Assembly (NCBI RefSeq): GCF_022829725.1
Contig: NZ_JAKSYG010000256.1
Span: forward strand, 186,001-250,000
Length of the DNA stretch: 64,000 nt
Reading direction: 5' to 3'
From: Methylobacterium sp. E-005
GTDB lineage: Bacteria > Pseudomonadota > Alphaproteobacteria > Rhizobiales > Beijerinckiaceae
The notes below the pieces were generated by a model. That model was not told where the DNA came from. It ran no database searches and was given only the letters and a program-made list of their open reading frames with translations. Below, piece by piece: positions 17,469-25,949 of the stretch (within the stretch, counting starts at the first letter, position 1; each line of letters begins with the position of its first letter). The position numbers were made by a program, and so were the translations under genes.

Positions 17469-18140
17469 ATGAACCGGATGTTTCGATCTCAGCTCGGCGC
17501 AAGCGTCCTTCTGGCCGTTCTCGCTGGCTCGTCCTGGGCGGCCGATCGGCCGGTCACGGTGACGGCGCAGCCAGAGTTGAAGCCGGGCCTAGCGGCGATG
17601 CCGCAGATCGCGGCGCCAGCCGACGATGCGGAGCGGCGGATCAACGCCGCGCTCCGGCGGCTCGACGGCAATGTCCGCAAGGCCGCGAAGTCCTGCCAAG
17701 CGGATGGCGGGGCGCGCAGTTCCTGGACTCGGACGGTCCGGACACCGATGCGCGGCCCGCGCTTCCTGAGTGTCGCGATCGACGACGACATGTTCTGCGG
17801 TGGTGCCCATCCGAGCACCAGCCTGATGGCGATCGTGTACGACCTGACGACCGGCGCGCCGGTCGATTGGACCAAGCTGCTTCCGCCGACGCTGACCGGC
17901 ACGGTCGCCCTCGCCGAAGGCCTGGACGGGACCAAGATGGTGACCCTCGCCTCCAAGCGGCTGCACGCCCTGTATCTCGAACGCTACCGTCCGAAGGACA
18001 GCAAGGTGGAGCGCGATGGGGACGACACCGCGTGCCGTGAGGTCGTGCAGGAAACCACGCAGAGCGACCCGCCGGGCATGATGGCATGGCTCGATGCCAA
18101 AGCGGGCGGCCTCGCCGTCCAGTTCGATCTGCCCCACTAA
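17469..18140 (+). CDS. Exported RsiV/DUF3298-like protein with probable premature stop
   Basis: 223 residues as read. A signal peptide (ASVLLAVLAGSSWA) precedes a region resembling the DUF3298/RsiV domain, best seen in MFCGGAHPSTSLMAIVYDLTTGAPVDWTKLLP. After QFDLPH there is a TAA at 18138-18140, but the same frame continues for 35 more codons of protein-like sequence (AQACADTVVIPNAILRQAG...) to a TGA at 18246-18248. Related proteins carry a comparable C-terminal strand after an aromatic residue, so this TAA looks like a nonsense mutation or sequencing error in a Tyr codon. If real, the product lacks its last strand and may be unstable. Confidence 0.7.
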   Translation: MNRMFRSQLGASVLLAVLAGSSWAADRPVTVTAQPELKPGLAAMPQIAAPADDAERRINAALRRLDGNVRKAAKSCQADGGARSSWTRTVRTPMRGPRFLSVAIDDDMFCGGAHPSTSLMAIVYDLTTGAPVDWTKLLPPTLTGTVALAEGLDGTKMVTLASKRLHALYLERYRPKDSKVERDGDDTACREVVQETTQSDPPGMMAWLDAKAGGLAVQFDLPH

Positions 18141-18350
18141 GCACAAGCCTGCGCCGACACCGTCGTCATCCCGAACGCGATTCTGCGGCAGGCGGGTGCC
18201 CAGCCCGTCCTCACCGACGCGATCGAGGCCGCGCATGCCGCGCCGTGACGGCCTGATGAGCGAGACGTCGGTCGGGGCTTAAACAGCGGCCGCGGACGGC
18301 GTAGCCTGCCGGTCTGGTGGGTGAGCCGCCGCAGCGTCCGGGGATGATTC

Positions 18351-21300
18351 ATGCTCGCGTCCCGCATCGCCGACGGCGCGGCCGACCCGGTCGGAGCTTT
18401 CGCCGACCTGCCCGAGCTTTCGCCCCTGCGGCAGGCCGTGGTCGCGGCCTGCCGGCGCCTCGAGCCGGATTGTATCGCGCCGCTCCTCGACCAGGCGCGC
18501 CTGCCCGGCGAGGCTGCGGCCCGCGTCGCCGCGATGGCCCGGGCGCTCGTCGAATCCCTGCGCCGCCGAGGCCGTCGCGGCGGGGTCGAAGGCCTGATCC
18601 ACGAATATGCCCTGTCGAGCGACGAGGGCGTCGCCCTGATGTGCCTCGCCGAGGCGCTCCTGCGCATCCCCGATGCGGCCACCCGCGACGCACTGATCCG
18701 CGACAAGATCGTGCGCGGTGATTGGGCGGCCCATCTCGGCCACAGCCCGTCGCCCTTCGTCAACGCGGCGACCTGGGGCCTGCTGGTCACCGGCCGCCTC
18801 GTCGCAACCCGGGACGAGGCCGGACTGTCTGCCGCGCTCACCCGCTTGATCGCCCGCGGTGGCGAGCCGCTGATTCGCGGTGGCGTCGATCTCGCCGTCC
18901 GGATGATGGGCGAGCAGTTCGTCACCGGCCGGTCGATCGAGGAGGCCCTGCGCAACGCCGCCCGGATGGAGGCAAAGGGCTTTACCTACTCGTACGACAT
19001 GCTGGGCGAGGCCGCGGTCACCGCCGAGGATGCGGCGCGGTACTTAGCCTCCTACGAGAACGCGATACGGGCGATCGGCGAGGCTTCGGCTAGGCGCGGG
19101 GTCCTGCGCGGGCCGGGGATCTCGATCAAGCTGTCGGCGCTCCATCCGCGCTACGTCCGTTCGCAACGTGGACGCGTCCTGACCGAGCTTGTGCCGCGCG
19201 TCCTGGGCTTGGCCCGTCTCGCCAGGGACTACGCCATCGGCCTCAACATCGATGCCGAAGAGGCCGACCGGCTCGACCTGTCGCTGGATATCCTGGAACG
19301 GCTCGCTGTGGATCCGGAGCTTGCCGGCTGGGACGGGCTCGGCTTCGTGGTCCAGGCTTATGGCAAGCGCTGCCCGTTCGTGATCGATGGTCTGATCGAC
19401 CTCGCCCGGCGCAGCCGGCGGCGCTTGATGGTGCGCCTCGTCAAGGGCGCTTACTGGGACAGCGAGATCAAGCACGCACAGGTGGACGGGCTCACCGACT
19501 TCCCGGTCTTCACCCGGAAGGTCCATACCGACGTGTCGTATCTCGCCTGCGCGCGCCGGCTGCTCGATGCGCCCGACGCGGTGTTTCCGCAATTCGCCAC
19601 CCACAACGCGCAGACGCTCGCCAGCGTCGTCGAGATGGCGGGGCCGGATTTCGAGCTCGGCCAATACGAGTTCCAGTGCCTGCACGGGATGGGCGAGCCG
19701 CTCTACGAGAGCGTGGTGTCCGGCTTGGACCTGCGGCGCCCGTGCCGGATCTACGCGCCGGTCGGGACGCATGAGACGCTGCTCGCCTATCTCGTGCGTC
19801 GGCTTCTCGAGAACGGGGCGAATACCTCATTCGTGAATCGCGTCGCCGATGAAGCGGTGCCGGTCGAGACGCTGATTGCCGATCCGGTCGCCCTGGTGGA
19901 GGCCATGCCGGTACCGGGCGCGGGACACGAGCGGATCGCCTTGCCGCCAAATCTTTACGCGCCGGCCCGGATGAATGCCGCCGGCCTCGATCTCGCCGAC
20001 GAGGCGGCGCTCCGGCAGCTTGCGGACGGGCTCGCAGCAAGCGGCCGGACAACGTGGCGGGCGTTGTCGCGGGGTTGCGATGCGGCGGATATCCCCGTTC
20101 GGAACCCAGCCGATCACCGGGACGTGGTTGGCGTCTATCGACCGGCAACGGCGGCCTGCATCGACCGGGCACTAGCGCGTGCCGAGGCGGCCGCGCCGGG
20201 CTGGGCCGGAACGTCGGCCGCCGGGCGGGCCGCTAGCCTGTGCCGGGCGGCCGACATCTTCGAGGCGCGGATGCCGCCGCTCATCGGCCTCATCGTGCGC
20301 GAGGCGGGCAAGTCGTACGGCAACGCGGTCGCGGAGATCCGCGAGGCGGTGGATTTTTTGCGCTACTACGCGGCCGAGGCCGAACGGACGCTCTATCCGG
20401 AACACGAACCGCTCGGGGCCGTGGCCTGCATCGCGCCCTGGAATTTTCCCCTCGCGATCTTCATCGGGCAGGTCGCGGCCGCCTTGGCGGCCGGCAACAC
20501 GGTGCTCGCCAAGCCCGCCGAGGAGACGCCGCTGACCGCCGCGGAGGCGGTGCGGGTCCTGCATGAAGCCGGCATCCAAGAGGAAGCACTTCAGCTTCTG
20601 CCGGGGGACGGTACGGTCGGCGCCACCCTGGTCGCCGACCCCCGGGTCCAGGGCGTGATGTTCACCGGCTCGACGGCGGTCGCCAAGACGATCCAGCGCC
20701 GCCTCGCCGAACGGCTTGGCCGCCACGGTGAACCCGTGCCGCTTATCGCCGAGACCGGCGGCCAGAACGCCATGGTGGTGGATTCCTCCGCCCTGGCCGA
20801 GCAGGTGGTGGCGGACGTGATCGCCTCCGCCTTCGACTCGGCGGGTCAGCGCTGCTCGGCCCTGCGGATCCTGTGCCTGCAAGAGGAAATCGCCGACCGG
20901 ATCTTGCCTATGCTGAAGGGCGCGATGCGCGAGCTGGCCGTCGGCGATCCTCGCTGCCTGTCCACGGATATCGGCCCGGTCATCACCGCCGAGGCGGCCG
21001 CGGGAATCACCTGCCACGTAGCGGCGATGCGCGACCGTGGATTTGCCGTGGATGAACGCGTCCTACCGCCCGGAACCGCCGGCGGGACCTTCGTGCCGCC
21101 CACCCTGATTGAGATCAACCATGTGGCGGATGTCGAACGCGAAGTCTTCGGGCCGGTGCTGCACGTCCTGCGCTATCGACGGACGGACCTCGATGCGCTG
21201 CTGTCGGCGATCGACGCCACCGGCTACGGCCTGACCTTCGGCCTGCACAGCCGCCTCGACCAGACGATCGACCGGGCCTTGGGCCACGTCCGGGCCGGCA

Positions 21301-22016
21301 ACCGTTACGTGAACCGCAACATCATCGGCGCGGTGGTGGGCGTGCAACCCTTCGGCGGTTCGGGCCTGTCCGGGACGGGACCGAAGGCCGGCGGGCCGCT
21401 CTACCTCGGTCGTCTGGTGCGTCGTACGCCGGACCGGGCGCTCGACGGGCTGGCGGCGGACGCGTTCCCGCTCCCGACCTATCTCGTTTGGCTGAGCGCG
21501 CGGGGCCACGGCGCCCTGGCGGAACGTCTGACCAGGATGCGCTACCCGGCGTTGGGGGAGATCGCGCTGACAGGGCCGGTCGGCGAGCGCAACCTCTACG
21601 GCCTGCGCCCGCGCGGGCGGATCGCGGCCCTCGCCGAGACGGAAGCGGGGCTGCTGATCCAGATCGGGACGATTCTGTCCTGCGGCGGCGAGGCCATCGT
21701 GGTGGGCGACGAGCGGCACAGCGCCGTCCTGCGGGCGCTACCGGTCGGAATGGCGGATCGGGTCGCACACGCCCCGGATCTCGAAGCGGCGGGTGATGTC
21801 CGGGCGATCCTGTTCGAGGGCAATCCGGACGTTTTGCGGATTCTGTCCGCGGCCGTCGCGGCCCGGCCCGGCGCGATCCTGTCGATCCAGGCACGCACGC
21901 TGGACGGGCTGGAGCGGGGCGACCTCTATGACGCGGCCGGTCTCGTCGAAGAGGTATCGACCGCGATCAACACCGCTGCGGCCGGAGGCAATGCCAGCCT
22001 GATCTGCGTCGGGTGA
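18351..22016 (+). CDS. putA: Bifunctional proline dehydrogenase / L-glutamate-gamma-semialdehyde dehydrogenase PutA
   Basis: 1221 residues. It oxidises proline to glutamate in two steps. The FAD-dependent PRODH barrel occupies roughly residues 190-500 (YSYDMLGEAAVT, GISIKLSALHPRY, VRLVKGAYWDSEIK, ATHNAQTL, YEFQCLHGMGEPLYE). The P5C dehydrogenase domain follows (APWNFPLAIFIGQVAAALAAGNTVLAKPAEETPLTA, ETGGQNAMVVD, catalytic Cys in SAGQRCSALRIL). A C-terminal domain closes the protein. No N-terminal ribbon-helix-helix DNA-binding domain is present, so unlike the E. coli protein it should not autoregulate. This length and layout match the type B PutA of rhizobia. No regulator is adjacent. Confidence 0.95.
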   Translation: MLASRIADGAADPVGAFADLPELSPLRQAVVAACRRLEPDCIAPLLDQARLPGEAAARVAAMARALVESLRRRGRRGGVEGLIHEYALSSDEGVALMCLAEALLRIPDAATRDALIRDKIVRGDWAAHLGHSPSPFVNAATWGLLVTGRLVATRDEAGLSAALTRLIARGGEPLIRGGVDLAVRMMGEQFVTGRSIEEALRNAARMEAKGFTYSYDMLGEAAVTAEDAARYLASYENAIRAIGEASARRGVLRGPGISIKLSALHPRYVRSQRGRVLTELVPRVLGLARLARDYAIGLNIDAEEADRLDLSLDILERLAVDPELAGWDGLGFVVQAYGKRCPFVIDGLIDLARRSRRRLMVRLVKGAYWDSEIKHAQVDGLTDFPVFTRKVHTDVSYLACARRLLDAPDAVFPQFATHNAQTLASVVEMAGPDFELGQYEFQCLHGMGEPLYESVVSGLDLRRPCRIYAPVGTHETLLAYLVRRLLENGANTSFVNRVADEAVPVETLIADPVALVEAMPVPGAGHERIALPPNLYAPARMNAAGLDLADEAALRQLADGLAASGRTTWRALSRGCDAADIPVRNPADHRDVVGVYRPATAACIDRALARAEAAAPGWAGTSAAGRAASLCRAADIFEARMPPLIGLIVREAGKSYGNAVAEIREAVDFLRYYAAEAERTLYPEHEPLGAVACIAPWNFPLAIFIGQVAAALAAGNTVLAKPAEETPLTAAEAVRVLHEAGIQEEALQLLPGDGTVGATLVADPRVQGVMFTGSTAVAKTIQRRLAERLGRHGEPVPLIAETGGQNAMVVDSSALAEQVVADVIASAFDSAGQRCSALRILCLQEEIADRILPMLKGAMRELAVGDPRCLSTDIGPVITAEAAAGITCHVAAMRDRGFAVDERVLPPGTAGGTFVPPTLIEINHVADVEREVFGPVLHVLRYRRTDLDALLSAIDATGYGLTFGLHSRLDQTIDRALGHVRAGNRYVNRNIIGAVVGVQPFGGSGLSGTGPKAGGPLYLGRLVRRTPDRALDGLAADAFPLPTYLVWLSARGHGALAERLTRMRYPALGEIALTGPVGERNLYGLRPRGRIAALAETEAGLLIQIGTILSCGGEAIVVGDERHSAVLRALPVGMADRVAHAPDLEAAGDVRAILFEGNPDVLRILSAAVAARPGAILSIQARTLDGLERGDLYDAAGLVEEVSTAINTAAAGGNASLICVG

Positions 22017-22066
22017 GGGCGTGTAATCTCGCCCTCAAGCGAAAGCGGGTCCAGGCCGCCGTGCCC

Positions 22067-22375
22067 TCAGGCGGCGCGCGACCAGCGGATGTCGCCGAGG
22101 CTCTCGCGGAAGGCGAAGCGGGCCAGATGATCGGCCACGACGTTTTCCAGCCGGGTGAGATTGACAGGATCGGCGCTGTCGATGCGCATCACGAGCGCAT
22201 CGGGCTCGGCGTCGAAGGTGCAGAGGCGGTCTTCGCCGAACGGCACGGTGCCGTGCTGCGGGGTCGCTTCGACCTTGAATTTGTGGCTCCAGTGCCGGCA
22301 GAGCTGCTGAAGGTAGCGGCTCGCCTCCGTGGTCTGCACACGGGCCAATGAAGTGGGCATTCCGTCGATCTCCAA
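22067..22375 (-). CDS. DUF2218 family protein
   Basis: 102 residues. The sequence ARVQTTEASRYLQQLCRHWSHKFKV, then PFGEDRLCTFDAEPDALVMRI and LENVVADHLARFAFRE, is the full DUF2218 domain with its characteristic C-x-H-W-x-H-K centre. This small family is common next to siderophore or iron-uptake genes in other bacteria, but none is next to it here. Convergent with putA and 50 bp from its end. Start at 22375 or at the ATG of MPTSL (22360). Confidence 0.85.
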   Translation of the reverse strand: MEIDGMPTSLARVQTTEASRYLQQLCRHWSHKFKVEATPQHGTVPFGEDRLCTFDAEPDALVMRIDSADPVNLTRLENVVADHLARFAFRESLGDIRWSRAA

Positions 22376-22626
22376 ATGAACGTGGTTCAGCCAGTCGTTG
22401 ACGGTTCGTCGCTTGATCTCGCAGGTGCGAGATAGGAAGGCTTCAGAGCAATTGCCATGCCGGCCCGCGACGGACCGTCCTTGTCGTGATCGCCAAAAGT
22501 CTAGCCGCCACGTTAGCAGATGCTTAACGCCGCGGGCGGCCGCTGCGGATGGCGGCGGTCCGTGTCAGTCCTGCACCGGCCGCGGCGCCGAATTATGGCG
22601 CGGTGCACAAATCAAGCGACAGCGGA

Positions 22627-24078
22627 TCAGGGCTCGTGCGAACCCTCTGCCGGGATCTCGGCGAGGATCTTGCCGGGGTTGAGCCGATGCTCGGGATCCA
22701 TGGCATCCTTGATCCTGCGCATCAGGTCGAGACCGACCGGATCGCCGTAGCGGGCCAATTCCTCTCGCTTGATCAGCCCCACCCCATGCTCGGCTGCGAT
22801 AGAGCCGCCCAGGGCATGGACGATGTCGTGGACGATGCGGTTGAAGCGGCCCCACTGCGCCAGGAAATCCGCCGCCGGCATGCCGACGGGTTGCGACAGG
22901 TTGAAATGGATGTTGCCGTCGCCGAAATGCCCGAAGCCGCAGGGACGCAGGCCCGGCATCTCCGCCATGCAGGCCGCGCCGGCCCGGTTCAGGAATTCGG
23001 GCAGGCGCGACAGCGGGACCGAGATGTCGTGCTTGATCGAGGCACCCTCGCGGGTCTGCGCCTCGGGCACGCCCTCGCGCAGACGCCAGAGGGCATCGTT
23101 CTGGGCGCCGCTCGCGCCGATCACGGCGTCCTGCACCGTGCCGGCCGCGAGCGCATCGCCGAGGGCGGCCTCGAGGGAGGCCTGCATGTCGGCGTCGGGC
23201 CGGGCCGAGGCGGCCTCGATCAGCGCGTAGGCACCGTGCGCGCCAGCCAATGGTGGGACCGCACCGGGGACATGCCGCAGGACGAGTTCCAGCGCGAAGG
23301 GCGGCAGGTACTCGAAGGCCGTCAGATCCCGGTCGAGCCGGGTCCGCAGATCGACGAACAGGTCGAGGGCGGCCTGTGCCGAATCCAGGCCCACCAAAGC
23401 GACGCTGGTGCTGCGCGGCTTCGGGAACAGTTTCAGCACCGCCGCCGTGACGATGCCGAGCGTGCCCTCCGAGCCGATGAAGAGCTGTTTGAGATCGTAG
23501 CCAGCATTGTCCTTCCGAAGTGCCCGGAGCCCGTTCCAGACCCGCCCATCGGCCAGGACCACCTCAAGGCCGAGCACGAGATCGCGGGCATTGCCGTAGG
23601 CCAGCACCGCGATGCCGCCGGCATTGGTGCTGATGCCGCCCCCGATCCGGGCCGAGCCGCGCGACGCGTAGGAGAGCGGGAACAGCATCCCGGCAGCCTC
23701 GGCGGCTTCCTGGACCTCCTGCAGGATCATCCCGGCCTCCACCGTGATGGTCGCGTCCACCGGGTCTACGGTCCGCAGCCGCGTCATCCGTTCCAGGGAC
23801 AGCACCACGCCGCCCTGCGGGATACCGGCGCCGGTGAGCCCGGTATTGCCACCCAGCGGCACCACCGAAAGCCCCGCCTGCGTACAGGCGCGGACCGCGA
23901 AGGCCACTTCGTCGGTGGATCCCGGCCGCAGCACCGCCACGGCTGATCCCGTGAACAGCTTCCGGGTCTCGATCAGATACGGGGCCAGATCCTCCGGCTC
24001 GGTGAGCACATGGCGCGCGCCGAGGCCGTCGCGTAGCGCGGCGAGCAGGGTATCGGTGGTGGTCGCCATGGGTGTCAT
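22627..24078 (-). CDS. FAD-binding 2-hydroxyacid oxidase/dehydrogenase (GlcD/Dld type)
   Basis: 483 residues. N-terminal PCMH-type FAD domain: VLRPGSTDEVAFAVRACTQAGLSVVPLGGNTGLTGAGIP, GGGISTNAGGIAVLAYGNARDLVLGLEVVLADG and FIGSEGTLGIVTAAVLKLFP. The C-terminal domain carries GFGHFGDGNIHFNL and AAEHGVGLIKR, holding the metal/substrate histidines of the VAO family. D-lactate, glycolate and D-2-hydroxyglutarate are the usual substrates; the latter is a good guess for a stand-alone gene lacking GlcE/GlcF. I chose ATG 24078; ATG 24069 is equally possible. Divergent from the FAH hydrolase gene, with the two possibly linked in 2-oxoacid metabolism. Confidence 0.88.
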   Translation of the reverse strand: MTPMATTTDTLLAALRDGLGARHVLTEPEDLAPYLIETRKLFTGSAVAVLRPGSTDEVAFAVRACTQAGLSVVPLGGNTGLTGAGIPQGGVVLSLERMTRLRTVDPVDATITVEAGMILQEVQEAAEAAGMLFPLSYASRGSARIGGGISTNAGGIAVLAYGNARDLVLGLEVVLADGRVWNGLRALRKDNAGYDLKQLFIGSEGTLGIVTAAVLKLFPKPRSTSVALVGLDSAQAALDLFVDLRTRLDRDLTAFEYLPPFALELVLRHVPGAVPPLAGAHGAYALIEAASARPDADMQASLEAALGDALAAGTVQDAVIGASGAQNDALWRLREGVPEAQTREGASIKHDISVPLSRLPEFLNRAGAACMAEMPGLRPCGFGHFGDGNIHFNLSQPVGMPAADFLAQWGRFNRIVHDIVHALGGSIAAEHGVGLIKREELARYGDPVGLDLMRRIKDAMDPEHRLNPGKILAEIPAEGSHEP

Positions 24079-24212
24079 CGCGAAAATTTTGTAGACCAAG
24101 CCGCGCTGTCGGCAACTGCCCGTATGGCGTGCGGCGGCTGGCACCTTACAACGATTACGTCGATCACGGGCGGCGCCCGCCCGACCCCGGACGTTCCACC
24201 GCAGAGGCAGAG

Positions 24213-24908
24213 ATGCTGTCCGTCATCCAGAACCCGCCCCGCGTCGCGCTGCCGATCGTCGGCAGCAGCGATCTCTTCCCTGTTCGCCGCGTCTACTGCG
24301 TCGGCCGCAACTACGCCGCCCATGCCCGCGAGATGGGTGCCGATCCGGATCGCGAGCCGCCGTTCTTCTTCATGAAGCCGGCCGACGCCCTGCAGATCGT
24401 GGGTTCCGAGCCGACGCCGCATCCCTATCCGTCCAAGACGAAGAGCTATCATTTCGAGGTCGAGATGGTGGCCGCGCTCGGCGGCGGCGGGACCGATATC
24501 CCGGTCGCGGACGCGCTCGATCATGTCTATGGCTACGCGATCGGCCTCGATATGACCCGGCGCGACGTTCAGGACGAGGCCAAGAAGCTGTCGCGGCCGT
24601 GGGACACCGCCAAGGCGGCGGACGGATCGGGTCCGATCGGGGCCCTGCACCCGGTCTCGCTGATTGGTCACCTGGCGCGGGGGGAGATCACGTTGTCGGT
24701 CGATGGGCAGACGCGTCAGACGGGTGATCTCGGCGATATGATCTGGTCGGTCGCGGAGCAGATCGCGTACCTGTCGGGCTACTTCGCGCTGCAACCGGGC
24801 GACCTCATCTTCACGGGCACGCCGTCGGGCGTCGGCCCGGTCGAGCGCGGCCAGCGCATGGTGGCGGCGATCGCCGGCCTCGGCGCAATCACCCTCGACG
24901 TCGTCTGA
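24213..24908 (+). CDS. Fumarylacetoacetate hydrolase family protein
   Basis: 231 residues, the length of single-domain FAH enzymes. Seen: RRVYCVGRNYAAHAREMG, PFFFMKPADALQIVG, the metal-binding FEVEMVAALG (E-x-E) and YGYAIGLDMTRRDVQDEAKKLSRPW, then DLIFTGTPSGVGPV. This is the fumarylpyruvate hydrolase / acylpyruvase branch (YcgM, NagK-like) that splits or decarboxylates acyl-pyruvates such as oxaloacetate. The exact substrate is not readable. ATG 24213 is favoured by family length. The Nudix gene follows 18 bp downstream. Confidence 0.9.
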   Translation: MLSVIQNPPRVALPIVGSSDLFPVRRVYCVGRNYAAHAREMGADPDREPPFFFMKPADALQIVGSEPTPHPYPSKTKSYHFEVEMVAALGGGGTDIPVADALDHVYGYAIGLDMTRRDVQDEAKKLSRPWDTAKAADGSGPIGALHPVSLIGHLARGEITLSVDGQTRQTGDLGDMIWSVAEQIAYLSGYFALQPGDLIFTGTPSGVGPVERGQRMVAAIAGLGAITLDVV

Positions 24909-24926
24909 TTCGGCATACGGACCGAC

Positions 24927-25391
24927 ATGCTCCTCGATCGGCGGCTGCTGCGGCGCCTGTTTCACCTCGGGGCGCTCGCCACCCGGGGCATGACGCTCGG
25001 CGTCCGCGGTGTTGCCATCGATCCGCAAGGTCGCGTGGCGCTGGTGCGCCACACCTATGTCAGCGGATGGCACCTGCCGGGCGGCGGCGTCGAGCGCGGG
25101 GAAACTGCGGCCGAGGCGATGATCCGCGAGTTCCGCGAGGAAGCGGAGATCGTCCCGGACGCGCCGCTTCGCCTGGCCGGCCTCTATCGGAACGTCGTGG
25201 CCGCCCCCCGCGATCACGTCGCCCTGTTTGTACTGCCGGCCTTCACGGTGCTTCGTCCCAAAAAACCCGACCCGGAGATCGCCGCATGCACGTTCTTCCC
25301 GGTCGATGCGCTCCCGGAGGGCACGACCCGCGGCACACGCGCCCGCCTGGAAGAGATGCGGCAGAGCCTGCCGCCGGACCCGCATTGGTGA
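24927..25391 (+). CDS. Nudix hydrolase
   Basis: 154 residues. The Nudix box is clear: GGGVERGETAAEAMIREFREEAEI, matching G-x5-E-x7-R-E-x2-E-E with Ala in place of the usual last Gly. The flanks GVRGVAIDPQGRVALVRHTYVSGWHLPG and PAFTVLRPKKPDPEIAACTFFPVDALPEG fit the NUDIX fold. It should hydrolyse a nucleoside diphosphate linked to another moiety; the substrate is unknown. Directly downstream of the FAH gene and probably co-transcribed with it. Confidence 0.88.
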   Translation: MLLDRRLLRRLFHLGALATRGMTLGVRGVAIDPQGRVALVRHTYVSGWHLPGGGVERGETAAEAMIREFREEAEIVPDAPLRLAGLYRNVVAAPRDHVALFVLPAFTVLRPKKPDPEIAACTFFPVDALPEGTTRGTRARLEEMRQSLPPDPHW

Positions 25392-25496
25392 ATCGTCATG
25401 TGTGGGCAAAGAGACGCTTGCGTCGTCCCGCGGAATGGTGTTTAGAGAGCGCCGCCGGGGCCGCCGGCACGCAAGTCCGGGCGGCGCGGTTAGTGA

Positions 25497-25571
25497 GCGG
25501 GTGTAGCTCAGGGGTAGAGCACAACCTTGCCAAGGTTGGGGTCGAGGGTTCGAATCCCTTCGCCCGCTCCA
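25497..25571 (+). tRNA. tRNA-Gly (GCC)
   Basis: A complete cloverleaf: acceptor stem GCGGGTG/CGCCCGC, D arm GCTCAGGGGTAGAGC, anticodon stem CAACC/GGTTG with the GCC anticodon at 25529-25531, and T loop GTTCGAAT. The encoded CCA end is at 25569-25571. A hairpin terminator follows about 30 bp downstream. Confidence 0.97.
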
Positions 25572-25600
25572 GTTTTCCCAACCAGTCAAACGAAACACAG

Positions 25601-25630
25601 GGCCGCAGATGTGCGGCCTTTGTTGTTTCT
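25601..25630 (+). terminator. Rho-independent terminator after tRNA-Gly
   Basis: Perfect 7-bp stem GGCCGCA / TGCGGCC with a 4-nt loop, followed by the T-rich TTTGTTGTTT. It is placed correctly to end the tRNA-Gly transcript. Confidence 0.75.
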
Positions 25631-25949
25631 ATCGATCGGGACGCTCAGGGACGCGGTTCACGCTGGACGGCCCAGCATCCCGCATGATCCTGCGCGACGC
25701 CGACTGTCTGTCGAGCGCTGGACCAGTGCGCGACGCGAGCTTGGGCATCTGGGCGTCGGCGCCTCGCTGCACCGACCCCACCGGTTGATCGGTTGGCTGC
25801 TTGCAGACAACAGCGTCAGTTGGTCAGAAAGCCATCTGCCTGGCGGGATAAGGGCGGAGGTGCCGCCGCGCGGGCGACCCGTATCGCGTTGCCCTGCCGC
25901 ATCGTCATCGAAGCGGGCGACGGACCCGCTTGCCGACGCAAGTCTCTGC
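25631..25949. other. Intergenic region downstream of tRNA-Gly
   Basis: About 320 bp between the tRNA terminator and the 3' end of the GGDEF/EAL gene. I looked for an integrase remnant or a repeat of the tRNA 3' end and saw neither. Short frames on both strands have no recognisable content. Confidence 0.4.

Noticed and set aside
25631..25949. Integration remnant downstream of tRNA-Gly
   Set aside because: No duplicate of the tRNA 3' end and no integrase sequence were found.
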